Shown: positions 25,974 to 35,560 of the stretch, one piece after another | Layout of the letters: each line of letters begins with the position of its first letter | Numbering within the stretch: position 1 is the first letter of the stretch | NCBI RefSeq assembly: GCF_900496995.4 | Contig: NC_044018.1 | Coordinates: 11,866,501-11,930,500 of the forward strand | Length of the DNA: 64,000 nucleotides | Direction: 5' to 3' | DNA from: Aquila chrysaetos chrysaetos | Taxonomy: Eukaryota; Chordata; Aves; Accipitriformes; Accipitridae | Position numbers and translations under genes: made by a program | Notes under the pieces: generated by a model | What the model was told of the DNA's origin: nothing | What the model saw: the letters and a program-made list of their open reading frames with translations, nothing else | Database searches by the model: none

Positions 25974-26262
25974 GGTGAAACACCTTTTTTTAACTTACAT
26001 TGCTCTTGGACAAAAGTCAGTTACCTTTTAATTGTCTCTCGGTACATTTTTACTAGCAACTCTCCCAGGGCTAGGATGAAAAGGATTTTGAATAAGTGAA
26101 CTTCAGTGGCCACTCCTGACTCCCTGGATGGGTTCACGTTGCCTTGGTTCATCAAGGTCTAGGATTAGTAAAGGGGGAGATCTGGAGACATGACATGAAG
26201 ATGATGGCTGAAAACAAGTTTTGGGTTAAGGATTCAAAACTAAGTTGGCAGGTCTGAGGGGC

Positions 26263-26840
26263 TGTTGTGGTTTAACCCCAGACAGCAACTAAGTACCATG
26301 CAGCTGCTTGCTCACTTCCCCTCCTACCGAGTGGGATAAGGTAGAGAATCGGGAGGGAAAAAAAGTGAAACTCATGGGTTGAGATAAGAACAGTTTAGTA
26401 GGACAGAAAGGAAGAAAATAATAATGATGATAATAATAATAATAAAATAGTTGGAATATACAAAACAAGTGACGCACAATGCAGTTGCTCACCACTTGCC
26501 GACCGATGCCCAGTTAGTTCCCGAGCAGCGATCCACCCCTGCCCAGCCAACTCCCCTCAGTTTATATACTGGACATGATGTCACATGGTATGGAATATCC
26601 CTTTGGCCAGTTTGGGTCAGCTGCCCTGGCTGTGTCCCCTCCCAACTTCGTGTGCTCCTCAAGCCTTCTTGCTGGCTGGGCATGAGAAGCTGAAAAATTC
26701 TTGACTTAGTCTAAACACTACTTAGCAACAACTGAAAACATCAGTGTGTTATCAACATTATGCTCATACAAAATCCAAAACATAACACTATACCAGCTAC
26801 TAGAAAGAAAATTAACTCTATCCCAGCCGATACCAGGACA
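26263..26840 (-). mobile_element. Solo LTR, avian ERVL-type, 578 bp, perfect 5-bp target duplication
   Basis: Read on + it begins TGTTGTGGTTTAACCCCA and ends ATACCAGGACA, so the element has TG...CA ends. GGGGC at 26258-26262 and at 26841-26845 is an exact 5-bp target duplication, the length expected for ERVL-class insertions. The sense strand is -: there a TATATAA box precedes a TTATCTCAACCC region. The family is one I know as common in neoavian genomes. There is no internal retroviral sequence, so it is a solo LTR left by recombination. A short ATA/ATG microsatellite (about 26417-26446) lies inside it. Confidence 0.93.
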
Positions 26841-26845
26841 GGGGC

Positions 26846-28149
26846 CCAAGGGTCTCAGTGCCAACAACTGGAGATAGCCAGTCTGGGTGCGAGGTACCAG
26901 ACAAACCAGCTATTCAAGGGACCCCCGTTATGTGCATAAGTGAACCACTAGCACACTTCAAACTGGACAACAGGAAGAGACCAGCATCTGGGAAAACCCA
27001 GTGTCTCAGCTGGTGCCTGGGTCTCTGGGTATAGATATCGGACGGACTTAGGGTGCATGCTAGTATTTGAGAGACCAGTGAATGTAAGCGTGTGAGGTGA
27101 GTGAGTGGATGTATGCATATGTTCTGCAAGCAGCCTCCGTTCCACTAGACTGGGATGGGACAGACCGCCTCGGTCCTGAAGTCCACTAAATGTGGTTACC
27201 TCAAACAGGCTACCTCTAAGCTAATATTACTCAGCTGAAGTTGGTCCTCAAAGCAAGAGTTCAGCAGGTCTGACTGTCAGCTCACTGGTATGTTTAGACT
27301 CCAGAGTAGCTGTCAGAGCAGACATGCCATAATGACTTTTGTAACACTCCCCCCCCCCCCCCCCATCCCGTCACTTCTGCTTGCAGCACGCAGGCAGGTT
27401 ATCAAGACACGCTTGGCCATGTACTAACATCTCTGGTAGACTCAAACACACAATCCAACTTGATCCAGAGCCACAGAACCTGCTGAAATACCTAAGAAAG
27501 AAATCTGGTTGCGAAGGCAGCATGGGGGTAGGTCTCGGCACGCCGCTCTGACACGCTCTCTCGCTCCACTTACACCAGCACCCTCAACTTTCCCAGAACA
27601 TTTCATCGGCACAAAGGCCAGCTGGCATGGGAAAGTCCACGTGCACGCTAACTCTCCAGAACACGACGTCTGCTTCCAAACTGCCTAGCAGGAGCTCACG
27701 AGCTGTGGGAGAGCCCTAACGAGCCCCCAGCCTTGGGCCAAAACTCTGCCGCGGGCGGCTGTCGCGGTGTAAGAGCAGGGATGTTGTGCCCCCGTGCTGG
27801 CAGCCTTCCCGGCACCGCCTCACCTCCCGCTCCAGCCTCTGCGACTCGAGCTGAAGACCCAAGGCAGACGCAACTGAGCGTGGCTTTTGCAGAAGCATTT
27901 AATCAGCCATGAGACTCAAAGACTGGGAATGAAATGCTACAGGTGCCCTTAAGATCTATTTTCTCTGTTGATGGAGTCTTCTCTGCGAGATTGGTAAATG
28001 TTAATAAAACATTTTGGCAAAATCTCTACTGGCAAACTAAACGCTGCCGGGAAAGGCTCTTGGGGCCTAGGACTCGCCCATCTCTGCCATCAAGCTGTTA
28101 CCGCTGCCTTCTAATTCTAGAACTGTTAGAGCGGTCCCTGGTTTGGTTT
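26846..28149. other. RDH14 upstream spacer
   Basis: Immediately beside the 26.3-kb LTR, 26846-27150 has the look of an older ERV-derived piece (GTTTTCCCAGATGCTGGTCT on the - strand), so the LTR may have landed in an earlier element. The rest holds only the poly-C tract and no gene. Confidence 0.45.
27349..27364 (+). repeat. Poly-C tract, 16 bp
   Basis: An uninterrupted run of 16 C in the spacer between NT5C1B and RDH14. A similar 15-C run lies in RDH14 intron 1 at 29364-29378. Confidence 0.9.
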
Positions 28150-28311
28150 TGGCCCGGGCCAGCTCTCTCCCTGTCGCTGCCCATCCGCCCTTCGGGAGTC
28201 AGCGCGGGACGAAAACCAAGAGCCAGCCTGGACGTTTCGGGGTTTACGAGGCCGTTCCGCGCCAGTTCGCCTCAGGGCCAAGCGGCGGTACGTTTAAATT
28301 ACATTCAGAGG

Positions 28312-28336
28312 ACTACAATCCCCACAGAGCCCTGCG
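28312..28336 (+). promoter_or_regulatory. RDH14: ZNF143/STAF-like binding site in the RDH14 promoter
   Basis: The core ACTACAATCCCCAC, followed after a short gap by CCTGCG, matches the long ZNF143/STAF element (ACTACAATTCCCA...TGC). It lies about 95-115 bp upstream of the RDH14 start codon, inside the CpG island, where such sites are typical of housekeeping promoters. Confidence 0.7.
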
Positions 28337-28346
28337 GCGCGCCTGG

Positions 28347-28351
28347 CCAAT
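28347..28351 (+). promoter_or_regulatory. RDH14: CCAAT box in the RDH14 promoter
   Basis: GGCCAATAC sits 78-82 bp upstream of the start codon and about 10 bp after the ZNF143-like element. The core fits NF-Y, although the flanks are only partly optimal. Confidence 0.5.
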
Positions 28352-28428
28352 ACTAACGCACCCCGGCGGCGGGCGGGCGGCGAGGCGGGGGCGGCCACTT
28401 CGGGCGGAGCGCCGCTCGGCCCAGCGGG

Positions 28429-28806
28429 ATGGCCGCGGCCGCGGTGGCGGCGGCGCTGGCGCTGGGCGGGGGGCTCGTCCTGGCCGCCTGGCGCTGGCTG
28501 CGGGGCGAGGCCCGGGCCGCGGCCGGGGCCGGGGCCGGGGCCGGGGCCTCCATGCGGGGCAAGACGGTGATCATCACGGGCGCCAACAGCGGGCTGGGCC
28601 GGGCGGCGGCGGCCGAGCTGCTGCGGATGCGGGCCCGCGTCATCATGGGCTGCCGCGACCGGGCGCGGGCCGAGCGGGCGGCCCGCGAGATCCGGGCCGA
28701 GCTGGGCGAGCGGGCCGAGGGCGAGGGCGGCGGCGAGCTGGTGGTCCGCGAGCTGGACCTGGCCTCGCTCCGCTCCGTCCGCGCCTTCTGCCACCGCGTC
28801 CTCCAG
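28429..28806 (+). CDS. RDH14: RDH14 coding exon 1
   Basis: 126 codons inside the CpG island, ending at CTCCAG|GTACGG in phase 0. It encodes the hydrophobic anchor, the Gly-Ala repeat, the cofactor-binding TGANSGLG motif, and [14 protein letters not shown], the SDR block that includes the conserved Asp region. Codon use is almost entirely G/C-ending, in contrast to exon 2. Confidence 0.95.
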
Positions 28807-31800
28807 GTACGGCGGCGGGGCGCGGGGCCCGTGGGGCCTGCCGGAGCCCGTGGGGCCTGCCGGGGCCCGTGGGGCCTGCCGGCTCCCGCGGGGTCGCCGG
28901 CAGGGACCGGGCAGCCTTAGCCTGTCCCCGGGAGGGGACGCGGGGTGCCTGAGGTGGTGGGCGGGTGCTGACGGGGCGGCGGCGTCCTCGGGGCTCCGCT
29001 GCCTGCTGCCGCCGTCCGATCTGGGGGTACGGGATGGTGCGGAGCTCCCCGCGGGGCTCGGGAGGAGGGCGGGAGTAAGTTGGCCACGATTTTAAATTGG
29101 CACCTCGAAGCGTAAGTGTCGTACTAGCTAGGGCTGTTACAGTAGTCCCAGCTGTTCTAGTACCGCTTTATTCTGAAAAGGAAGCACCTGTTCCTGTGTG
29201 ACATCAATTGTTTGCTTTCCTTTCCCTCTCTCCGACTCTACAGTAACCTGCCTTTGTTATTTTACATCAGTGTTAGAGCTCAGCCTTCTCTCCAAAGGAA
29301 TGAAAGTTGACATGAGTGTGCTGCTCACAGCTCCAGCCACCCTTCTGCCACCTCCTCAGCCTGCCCCCCCCCCCCCCCGCCTTTTTAAATTTCTTGCCCG
29401 CTGCTAGCTGAGTTTAGTAGACAAACATCTTTAAAGTTTCTGCAGATTTCCTGAAAACCTGAGTTTAAGGAGAACGGGGGCATCCAGTTGATTTGCCTGA
29501 CAGAAATGCCACTAGATGAGTTCAGCTGCGTTATTAGACACCAGCGAGCAGAGGGAGGCACCACTGGAGGCGTTATTCCATTCCCATGAACACCGTCAGT
29601 TGGGACTCTCATCTTGCCACTCAAGCCATGAGTGGGTTTGGAAGTCGTGGGAAGCCAGGCTTAATAAGTTCTGCTGCTGCTCAGAGCAGAGCTCGTGAAG
29701 TACTTGAAAGATGCTCGGATGCTGTTGTGAGAGGGGAAAAAAACAGAGAAGGACTTTAGCACATTAAATCTCAGATGACTTATTCCAAACGTTTAAGTTT
29801 TAGAAAAGCTAAGTCCTAAGTTCTCTAGTGGGGCTCTCTGTAGTTACGTACATTCATACATACAAATCCAGTGGTAAGGTCTAAGCTTGCTTCAGTGTTT
29901 TGGGAAAATATGCGTATACAAAATGATATGCAGAGTAAACACCAGAAAGAAACATACTGCCTAAATTTTTACAATTATAGCTTTTATAGTACAAAATATC
30001 CCCAAACGTAAATTTATTAGCCTCTCTTTATTGGTAAATCCAGTACAATTGACTTTAAGTGTGAAGAGGGTGGAGAAAAAGAGTGCGTCTATCTGCAGAG
30101 TGCTGCCGACACCTGCGTTCTAACTTCCATTTTCAAAATAATTCTAAAAGCAGCTGAATGACAAGGGATGTGAGTTCAAGTAGTACTTTCAAAAGCTGTT
30201 CCATCCACGTTCATGTTGTCTTCTCTAACCTGTGACTTCTTTTTTGGAGCCATTTGTTTGGGGTGTTTTTTGTGTGTTTTATTTGAGATGAAAACTTAAG
30301 TATCGGCAGGATGGGGAAACAATGCACTCCCACCGCCTAACTCAGTTTATGGGATTTTCCATTTCCAGAACTGCAAGGGATTACATCTTTCACTCCTTAG
30401 CCTCACTGCAAAAAGTAAAAGATTTAGACATGTTGGAGGGCTCCATGGAAAAATGGAAGCGAGCTCAGAAGCTGCAAAGAATAGCATTGCCTGTCAAAAC
30501 AATGTTTTGTGCTTTCTGTTGCATTTGGTCATAGCTGCCTGCTTGGCACTGATTGCATTACTCTAGATTATTATTCTATTTAGGAGTCTCAAAAAAATAG
30601 CACAAGTAGAGGTCTTGCTTCTTGAAGTGTTAAGTCTTGCAAAATAAATCCTCCAGTCAGATGCTACAGAAAGCTTCTAAAGCAATGTTTTTCTCTAGAG
30701 AAGAAACGAGTACCACTGCAGCGAGCAGTACTTCTTCAGTCCTGTCCTTGTTCAGTGATAGTAACCATTATGTTCCTTTGGGTGAAGAGGAGAAGCGAGT
30801 TTGATGCTCTTTGGATCATGCCTCAGGGACCCAATTATATGACACGCTGAGCAACCAAGTCTCATGGAAATCAGTCTGAAGTTAAAGTACTTGATGTTTT
30901 GTGTGATTGGATGCCAGCATCATTAAGTGAATGCCAAGTGCAGATTTGGGTTTTGCTCTCTTTGTATCTTTGCTGCTAGTGGCAGTCAAATAAAAGGCAA
31001 ATAGTATAAGATTAATGCTGAGGTTCTCTTTATTTTTATCATCAAAATGACCCCAAATGATCTCAGCTTGCCTTACAGTCCGTGCATGGGGTTTAAAGAA
31101 TTAGCAGCAAAGAAAACTCATGCTGCTTTTTCTATAGAGTAAATAATTTTGCTTCTGATTCTTGCAAGCATAAATTTCCTATGATCCTTTCACAGTCTTT
31201 TGTCAGAGGTGGGTGAAAGTGCTGAATTCAGAGCTTATTTAGGCAGCTTACATTAATGTGTATTTTTTGAAAAAGTTACTGGTTTGGGTGAATTGGAGAG
31301 CTCTTAGTTTTTGAGTGGGTGCTGAAACATGAAGTATATGATGTATTATACGTATGTTTAAACTGTCCATACCACTCTGTTAATGAACTATGTTTCCTGA
31401 TTCTGTAACATAGCTCTTTGAGTCTCTGTTTTCTCCTGACCTGAACTGGAATACTGATCCATCATCAATAGCACGTCCTGAGCACGTCATAAAAATTTCA
31501 AGCCATGGTCCTGTAGACATGCCTGAGTTCTTGAGTGCACATATTAGACCCCAATTGTTGTATGAAGCCTGCTCAATTTAGGATCATGACTGTTACTTTT
31601 CTATAATGAATTCTGCTCTATAGTTGTCACCAAGCTGCACAGTGAAGTGTAGCGATTTTAAAATAAGATGGTGTTTAAAATCAAGAGAACATTGTTTTGC
31701 AAAGTTTTCATGACATCTCCCCAGTGAGGTAATGGGTCTACAGTTTGACACTTTTTCTTCAACCATGAGGTTAGTTCTGTAAGCTAGCTCTTTTTGTTGC

Positions 31801-32861
31801 ATGTTTGCACATCTTTTGCACAGTAGAGCCCTTGCCTATGGGTGAGGTTTGCCATAAATTAACGTGTCTGCTTTTGCAGTGCAATAAAGAGGTTACTTTT
31901 TAGAGGAAAACAAAACTCATCACAAAGGTAAATTATCACTGAATCGCTATAGAAAAAGCTGCTCCTGGAGAAGCAGATGATAATGTTCTCTGCCTGCATT
32001 AAAAGTAGATACAGACCTGCTCTCGTGTACCTGCATCCTACTGGGGTCAGGTACTAAGTTTAGTGGTAGATCAACTTAACGGGTTTTTTTCAGCAATGCT
32101 TTAAGAGAATATCAGGAAGTTAGAGTTCAGAAGACTAGGAATGAAATTATTTTTAACAAGGGCCAATGAGAAATATTAAGCATAATAGTATGTTTTGTAT
32201 GACAATGATAAAACTGAATTATTTTTTTCTTTCCTGTTTAAAGGAAGAGCCAAGGCTGGATGTTCTGATAAATAATGCAGGCATATTCCAGTGTCCATAC
32301 ATGAAGACAGAGGATGGTTTTGAGATGCAATTTGGTGTAAACCACTTGGGTCACTTCTTGCTCACCAACCTTCTTCTGGGCCTCCTCAAAAATTCTGCTC
32401 CCAGTAGGATTGTGGTAGTATCCTCAAAGCTTTACAAATATGGAGAGATCAACTTTGAAGACTTGAACAGTGAAATAAGTTACAATAAAAGCTTTTGTTA
32501 CAGTCGGAGTAAACTGGCTAACATATTATTTGCAAGGGAGCTAGCCCGTCGATTAGAAGGGACAGGAGTCACTGTCAATTCACTTCATCCTGGGATTGTC
32601 AGAACAAATCTAGGCAGATACGTGAATATTCCTTTGCTGGCAAAACCCCTGTTCAACTTGGTGTCATGGGCTTTCTTCAAAACACCTCTGGAAGGAGCCC
32701 AGACTTCTATTTATTTGGCTTCTTCTCCTGATGTCGAAGGCGTGTCAGGAAAATATTTTGGGGACTGCAAAGAGGAGGAACTCCTGCCCAAAGCCATGGA
32801 TGATTTGGTTGCAAGAAAGTTGTGGGATATCAGTGAAGTGATGGTTGGCTTATTGAAATAA
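28429..32861 (+). CDS. RDH14: Retinol dehydrogenase 14 (SDR family), two coding exons
   Basis: A short-chain dehydrogenase/reductase that interconverts retinal and retinol with NADP(H); a membrane-anchored enzyme. Exons 28429-28806 and 32244-32861 join in phase 0 to give 331 residues; human RDH14 is 336. Seen: an Ala/Leu-rich N-terminal hydrophobic segment (about 2-22), a Gly-Ala stretch (about 33-40), the Rossmann motif TGANSGLG (50-57), the basic MGCRDRAR loop (73-80) expected of an NADP(H) user, NNAG (136-139), the catalytic Ser in VVVSSKLY (S186), and YSRSK with Y212 and K216. The C-terminus [14 protein letters not shown] matches RDH14 rather than RDH11-13. The ATG has G at -3 and G at +4. 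A second in-frame ATG at residue 42, just before the Rossmann fold, would remove the anchor. The only intron is 3.44 kb. Confidence 0.97.
28525..28548 (+). repeat. RDH14: (GGGGCC)4 coding hexanucleotide repeat
   Basis: Four perfect GGGGCC units in frame encode Gly-Ala four times (residues 33-40), between the membrane anchor and the Rossmann fold. The repeat has G-quadruplex potential. Human RDH14 has no comparable Gly-Ala run in this linker as far as I recall. Confidence 0.9.
28807..32243 (+). other. RDH14: RDH14 intron 1
   Basis: The 3.4-kb intron starts in the CpG island and then becomes AT-rich. It holds a 15-C run at 29364-29378. I see no nested gene, LTR or clear LINE. Confidence 0.85.
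29364..29378 (+). repeat. Poly-C tract, 15 bp, RDH14 intron 1
   Basis: An uninterrupted C run about 560 bp after the exon 1 donor. Its length is likely to be polymorphic or affected by sequencing error. Confidence 0.9.
32244..32861 (+). CDS. RDH14: RDH14 coding exon 2 (terminal)
   Basis: Acceptor CCTGTTTAAAG, then [36 protein letters not shown], the catalytic Ser and Yxxx[31 protein letters not shown] and a TAA stop at 32859-32861. The open frame runs upstream into the intron from 32166; EEPRLDVL after an AG, matching the known RDH14 junction, sets the true exon start. Confidence 0.97.
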   Translation, partial: EEPRLDVLINNAGIFQCPYMKTEDGFEMQFGVNHLGHFLLTNLLLGLLKNSAPSRIVVVSSKLYKYGEINFEDLNSEISYNKSFCYSRSKLANILFARELARRLEGTGVTVNSLHPGIVRTNLGRYVNIPLLAKPLFNLVSWAFFKTPLEGAQTSIYLASSPDVEGVSGKYFGDCKEEELLPKAMDDLVARKLWDISEVMVGLLK

Positions 32862-33800
32862 GTGCCAGGGGGTATCTGCAAATAGAATGCAGATAACTAT
32901 GCAACACATATTTGCAAGAGTGTGATTCTCACTTTAAGTGCTGTGGGAATACAGATTACTCTGCTCAATAGGTATTAAATAGAGGAGTGATTTATGCTGG
33001 AACTCTGTTTTGAAATAAAGGACAATCTTTATTTAATAGACGCAGGCATTCAAAACAAGTCTGAAATAGAGTTTGAGGGTGTGAATATAATTTCTGGTTA
33101 AATCTGCTTGGAAACTCATGTTTTACAAATAAAAATTGAACAACTGTGTTTTGCAATATATATGCATATTTGTCATGTTCCACTATTTGTAGTTGGGCTG
33201 GACAATGCAGGGTACTGATGGTGAAACACTTCTCCTGTAAAAAGGTTTTGAAAATAGATCCTAATAATAATAATAATAGGATTGTTGTCTTTTTTTAAGC
33301 CATCACAATGAAAAATGGAATAAACAGTTTTACCGGTATCTTACACTGTAATCATTTAGGCCTCTGAGTGCTATTCAAAGACTTGTTGTCAGCCCCATGG
33401 TTCAGTGAACAAAACTGTTGAGTCGTATACAGTTTAGCTGTGAAGCACAAAGTCAACTTTTTTGAGTGATGTCGCTGCTATTCGATGAGTATATACACTT
33501 GGTTGTGCAAGCTGTATTTTTAATTTCATGTGTGCTGAACTTGCTATTTATTGATACGCAGACACCTTGGGTTTCATTAAAAACATAGTTGATGGATGTA
33601 TTATGGTCTTGATAGGGCTTTGCATGTCACGAATTGTGTGCACACGAAGTTCACGAGACACTGCCCAGATTAGACGGAAGAGAATGCTTTTCAGTGTGTG
33701 TTTGGCTTGACTGATGGCACTTTAACTCAGTAATGAGATTAGATAAGTCTGTCTAATACAGCTTACTGAATATTCTTTAATAAAAATCTTTTTAAAAAAG
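32862..33800 (+). other. RDH14: RDH14 3' UTR (inferred, alternative ends)
   Basis: AT-rich sequence after the stop with several canonical AATAAA hexamers at 33014, 33128, 33319 and 33779. The last is followed by an A-rich and then T-rich stretch. Which is used cannot be decided from sequence; the range given runs to the distal one. Confidence 0.5.
33014..33019 (+). terminator. RDH14: RDH14 proximal polyadenylation signal AATAAA
   Basis: The first canonical AATAAA, about 150 bp after the stop codon. Further hexamers at 33128-33133, 33319-33324 and 33779-33784 could give longer 3' UTRs. Confidence 0.55.
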
Positions 33801-34678
33801 ACAGAGCGTTCATTCTTTCGCTGTGGAAGATATATCGGAAACCAGCGGTCTTGACACGGTAGCCTTGTTTCAAACCAGAAGATTCACCTGTATTGGTTTA
33901 GGGACCCTGTCACGTAGGGTTGGTAGGAATAAAATGGGCTCCAAATAACTACATGGGTATTACGTGAGATGTGCTGATTTATTTTTTTTAATTCATATAA
34001 CTAATGGGTTCATATTGACATTTATGACTTCTTGTTTTGCTCTACTGTAATAAAATATTCTAGCAGTTAAGATATATAGAATAAATATGGAAGAATGATT
34101 TAGAGTGATCTATCTTAAGAAATATTACTCAAGGGAAGGAGTATCAACAATAACTGATGTATTCAGTAGAACCTTATTATCTACTTCTAAATAGGTATTA
34201 GTTCTGCACTTCAGGTAGCAACCAGCCAAATTTCTGAGCTTCTTTCTCTGACTGTTTACTCAGACTCTCAGCATATTTTAACTTTTGCACAGTGGCGTAG
34301 ACCTGATCTAGCCTTGCCCTTCACCAGCAAAATTGTGTTCTGGGTGAGTGACTTGGGTGGGGACGGAAGGTGGCATTCCAGAAAATCACAAGGCAAGCTA
34401 CAAAACAGAACAGGTTTTTGAGATCTTGTAACATGTTGAGTTTTGCACTGCTCACTGTAAGGCAAGGTGTAGAGATGGGTGTGTTGTTAAAGCATACTCT
34501 GAGCATCGAACAAAGTTCTCTAAGTAATGCCAGAGGGAGGTGTGTAACATGCTAGGAGAAGTTCTGCTTTGATCTTCAGTGTTGCATTTCACATTCTCAT
34601 TCCAAATACTTGCAAATAGCTGCACGCAGCACCTTTAAACAGCTAGCTAAAGAATTAAAAGTTCATTAACTTCTCTGT

Positions 34679-34696
34679 AAAGAGAGAGAGAGAGAA
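34679..34696 (+). repeat. Short (AG)n microsatellite
   Basis: An almost perfect AG dinucleotide run of about eight units. Confidence 0.85.
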
Positions 34697-35530
34697 GCTG
34701 AACCAAACTCAGGTTTGTGTTTTCAATACTGCTGTAGCAATACTAAAGGAACACTACTGTATTGTTTCAGTGCTGAAACACGTCTATACCTGTTGCAAGG
34801 AAAGCCTTGGATGCAAAGGTGGAGAATGGAGATGGCTAGTCTGAAAATACTGTGGTAAAGAACTGCACTGAAACTGGCTGAAGAGCAGAGAAATGTATAA
34901 TTTTTCAGACTGAATGACCAACATAGGGTGTGCACTTGCCTTCAGAACAGCAAAGGTGGATTTGTACTGAAATAAGAGGTGTGGAAGAAGTCCCAGTCGT
35001 GGTATGGCTGCGTAACGTGTAATGCTTCATACATCTACTACGTGCTTGGTTTTATTTTCTTTTGAAACATCCTGGAAATAAGAGCCATTGTCAGAAAGGG
35101 ATTACATTCCTGCAATCATAACTAAATTGCAGCCCTCGTTCCAGAGTAGGAGAGTGATCACGTGATAACCTTAATGGAATATTAATGAATTAATATTGCC
35201 TGAAAACAATTTGAAAGGGTGGATTGTTAGGAACTTACCAAAAGGTAAGCTTTTTTCAACATCTGAAATAAGTAAAATTTTTCACTTTCGAGGTTGAATG
35301 TAATTTAGCCTCTGTGGACCAGAAAGCTTTGATTACTCTCTTGAGACTGTTGTTAATGTTTGTTTATGTGATGCTTTTGTTATTCTAGTAGCATCTAGGA
35401 ACTGGAGACCTCATAGGTCAACCAGTCTTGCAAAATGTAAGTGCAAAACCAAAGAAGAGCCCTTATTTTAACAAGCAGTAATGCTGACTCAGTCTAGGTT
35501 AGAACCATGCATTTTGGCTAAGGAAGTATC

Positions 35531-35560
35531 TCTACTCTACTCTACTCTACTCTACTCTAC
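35531..35560 (+). repeat. (TCTAC)6 pentanucleotide microsatellite
   Basis: Six perfect TCTAC units followed by TCTGC. It is in unique-looking intergenic sequence. Confidence 0.95.

Larger units (their letters stand above)
23331..26257. other. Spacer between NT5C1B and RDH14, no gene seen
   Basis: It contains an A/C-rich simple segment with CAA units (about 23870-23915) and the two poly-T tracts. Sequence between the tracts has no recognised coding content; it may be old retroviral DNA, but I could not match it. Confidence 0.6.
28150..29090 (+). promoter_or_regulatory. RDH14: CpG island over the RDH14 promoter and exon 1
   Basis: A dense CpG- and GC-rich block that begins in the upstream flank and ends about 280 bp into intron 1. 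No TATA box is evident near the start codon. Together with the ZNF143/STAF-like and CCAAT elements this fits a broadly active promoter. Confidence 0.85.

Noticed and set aside
28143-28952. Alternative frames of 97-269 codons over RDH14 exon 1
   Set aside because: These are shadow frames in a GC-rich island. The RDH14 frame is identified by conserved SDR motifs.
32166-32243. In-frame upstream extension of RDH14 exon 2 beginning at an ATG
   Set aside because: This is intron sequence. Residues before EEPRLDVL do not match RDH14, and a 3' splice site lies exactly at the homology boundary.
35531-35560. Tandem TCTAC array considered as a CRISPR-like or satellite array
   Set aside because: It is a simple pentanucleotide microsatellite with no spacers; CRISPR arrays are not expected in a vertebrate genome.
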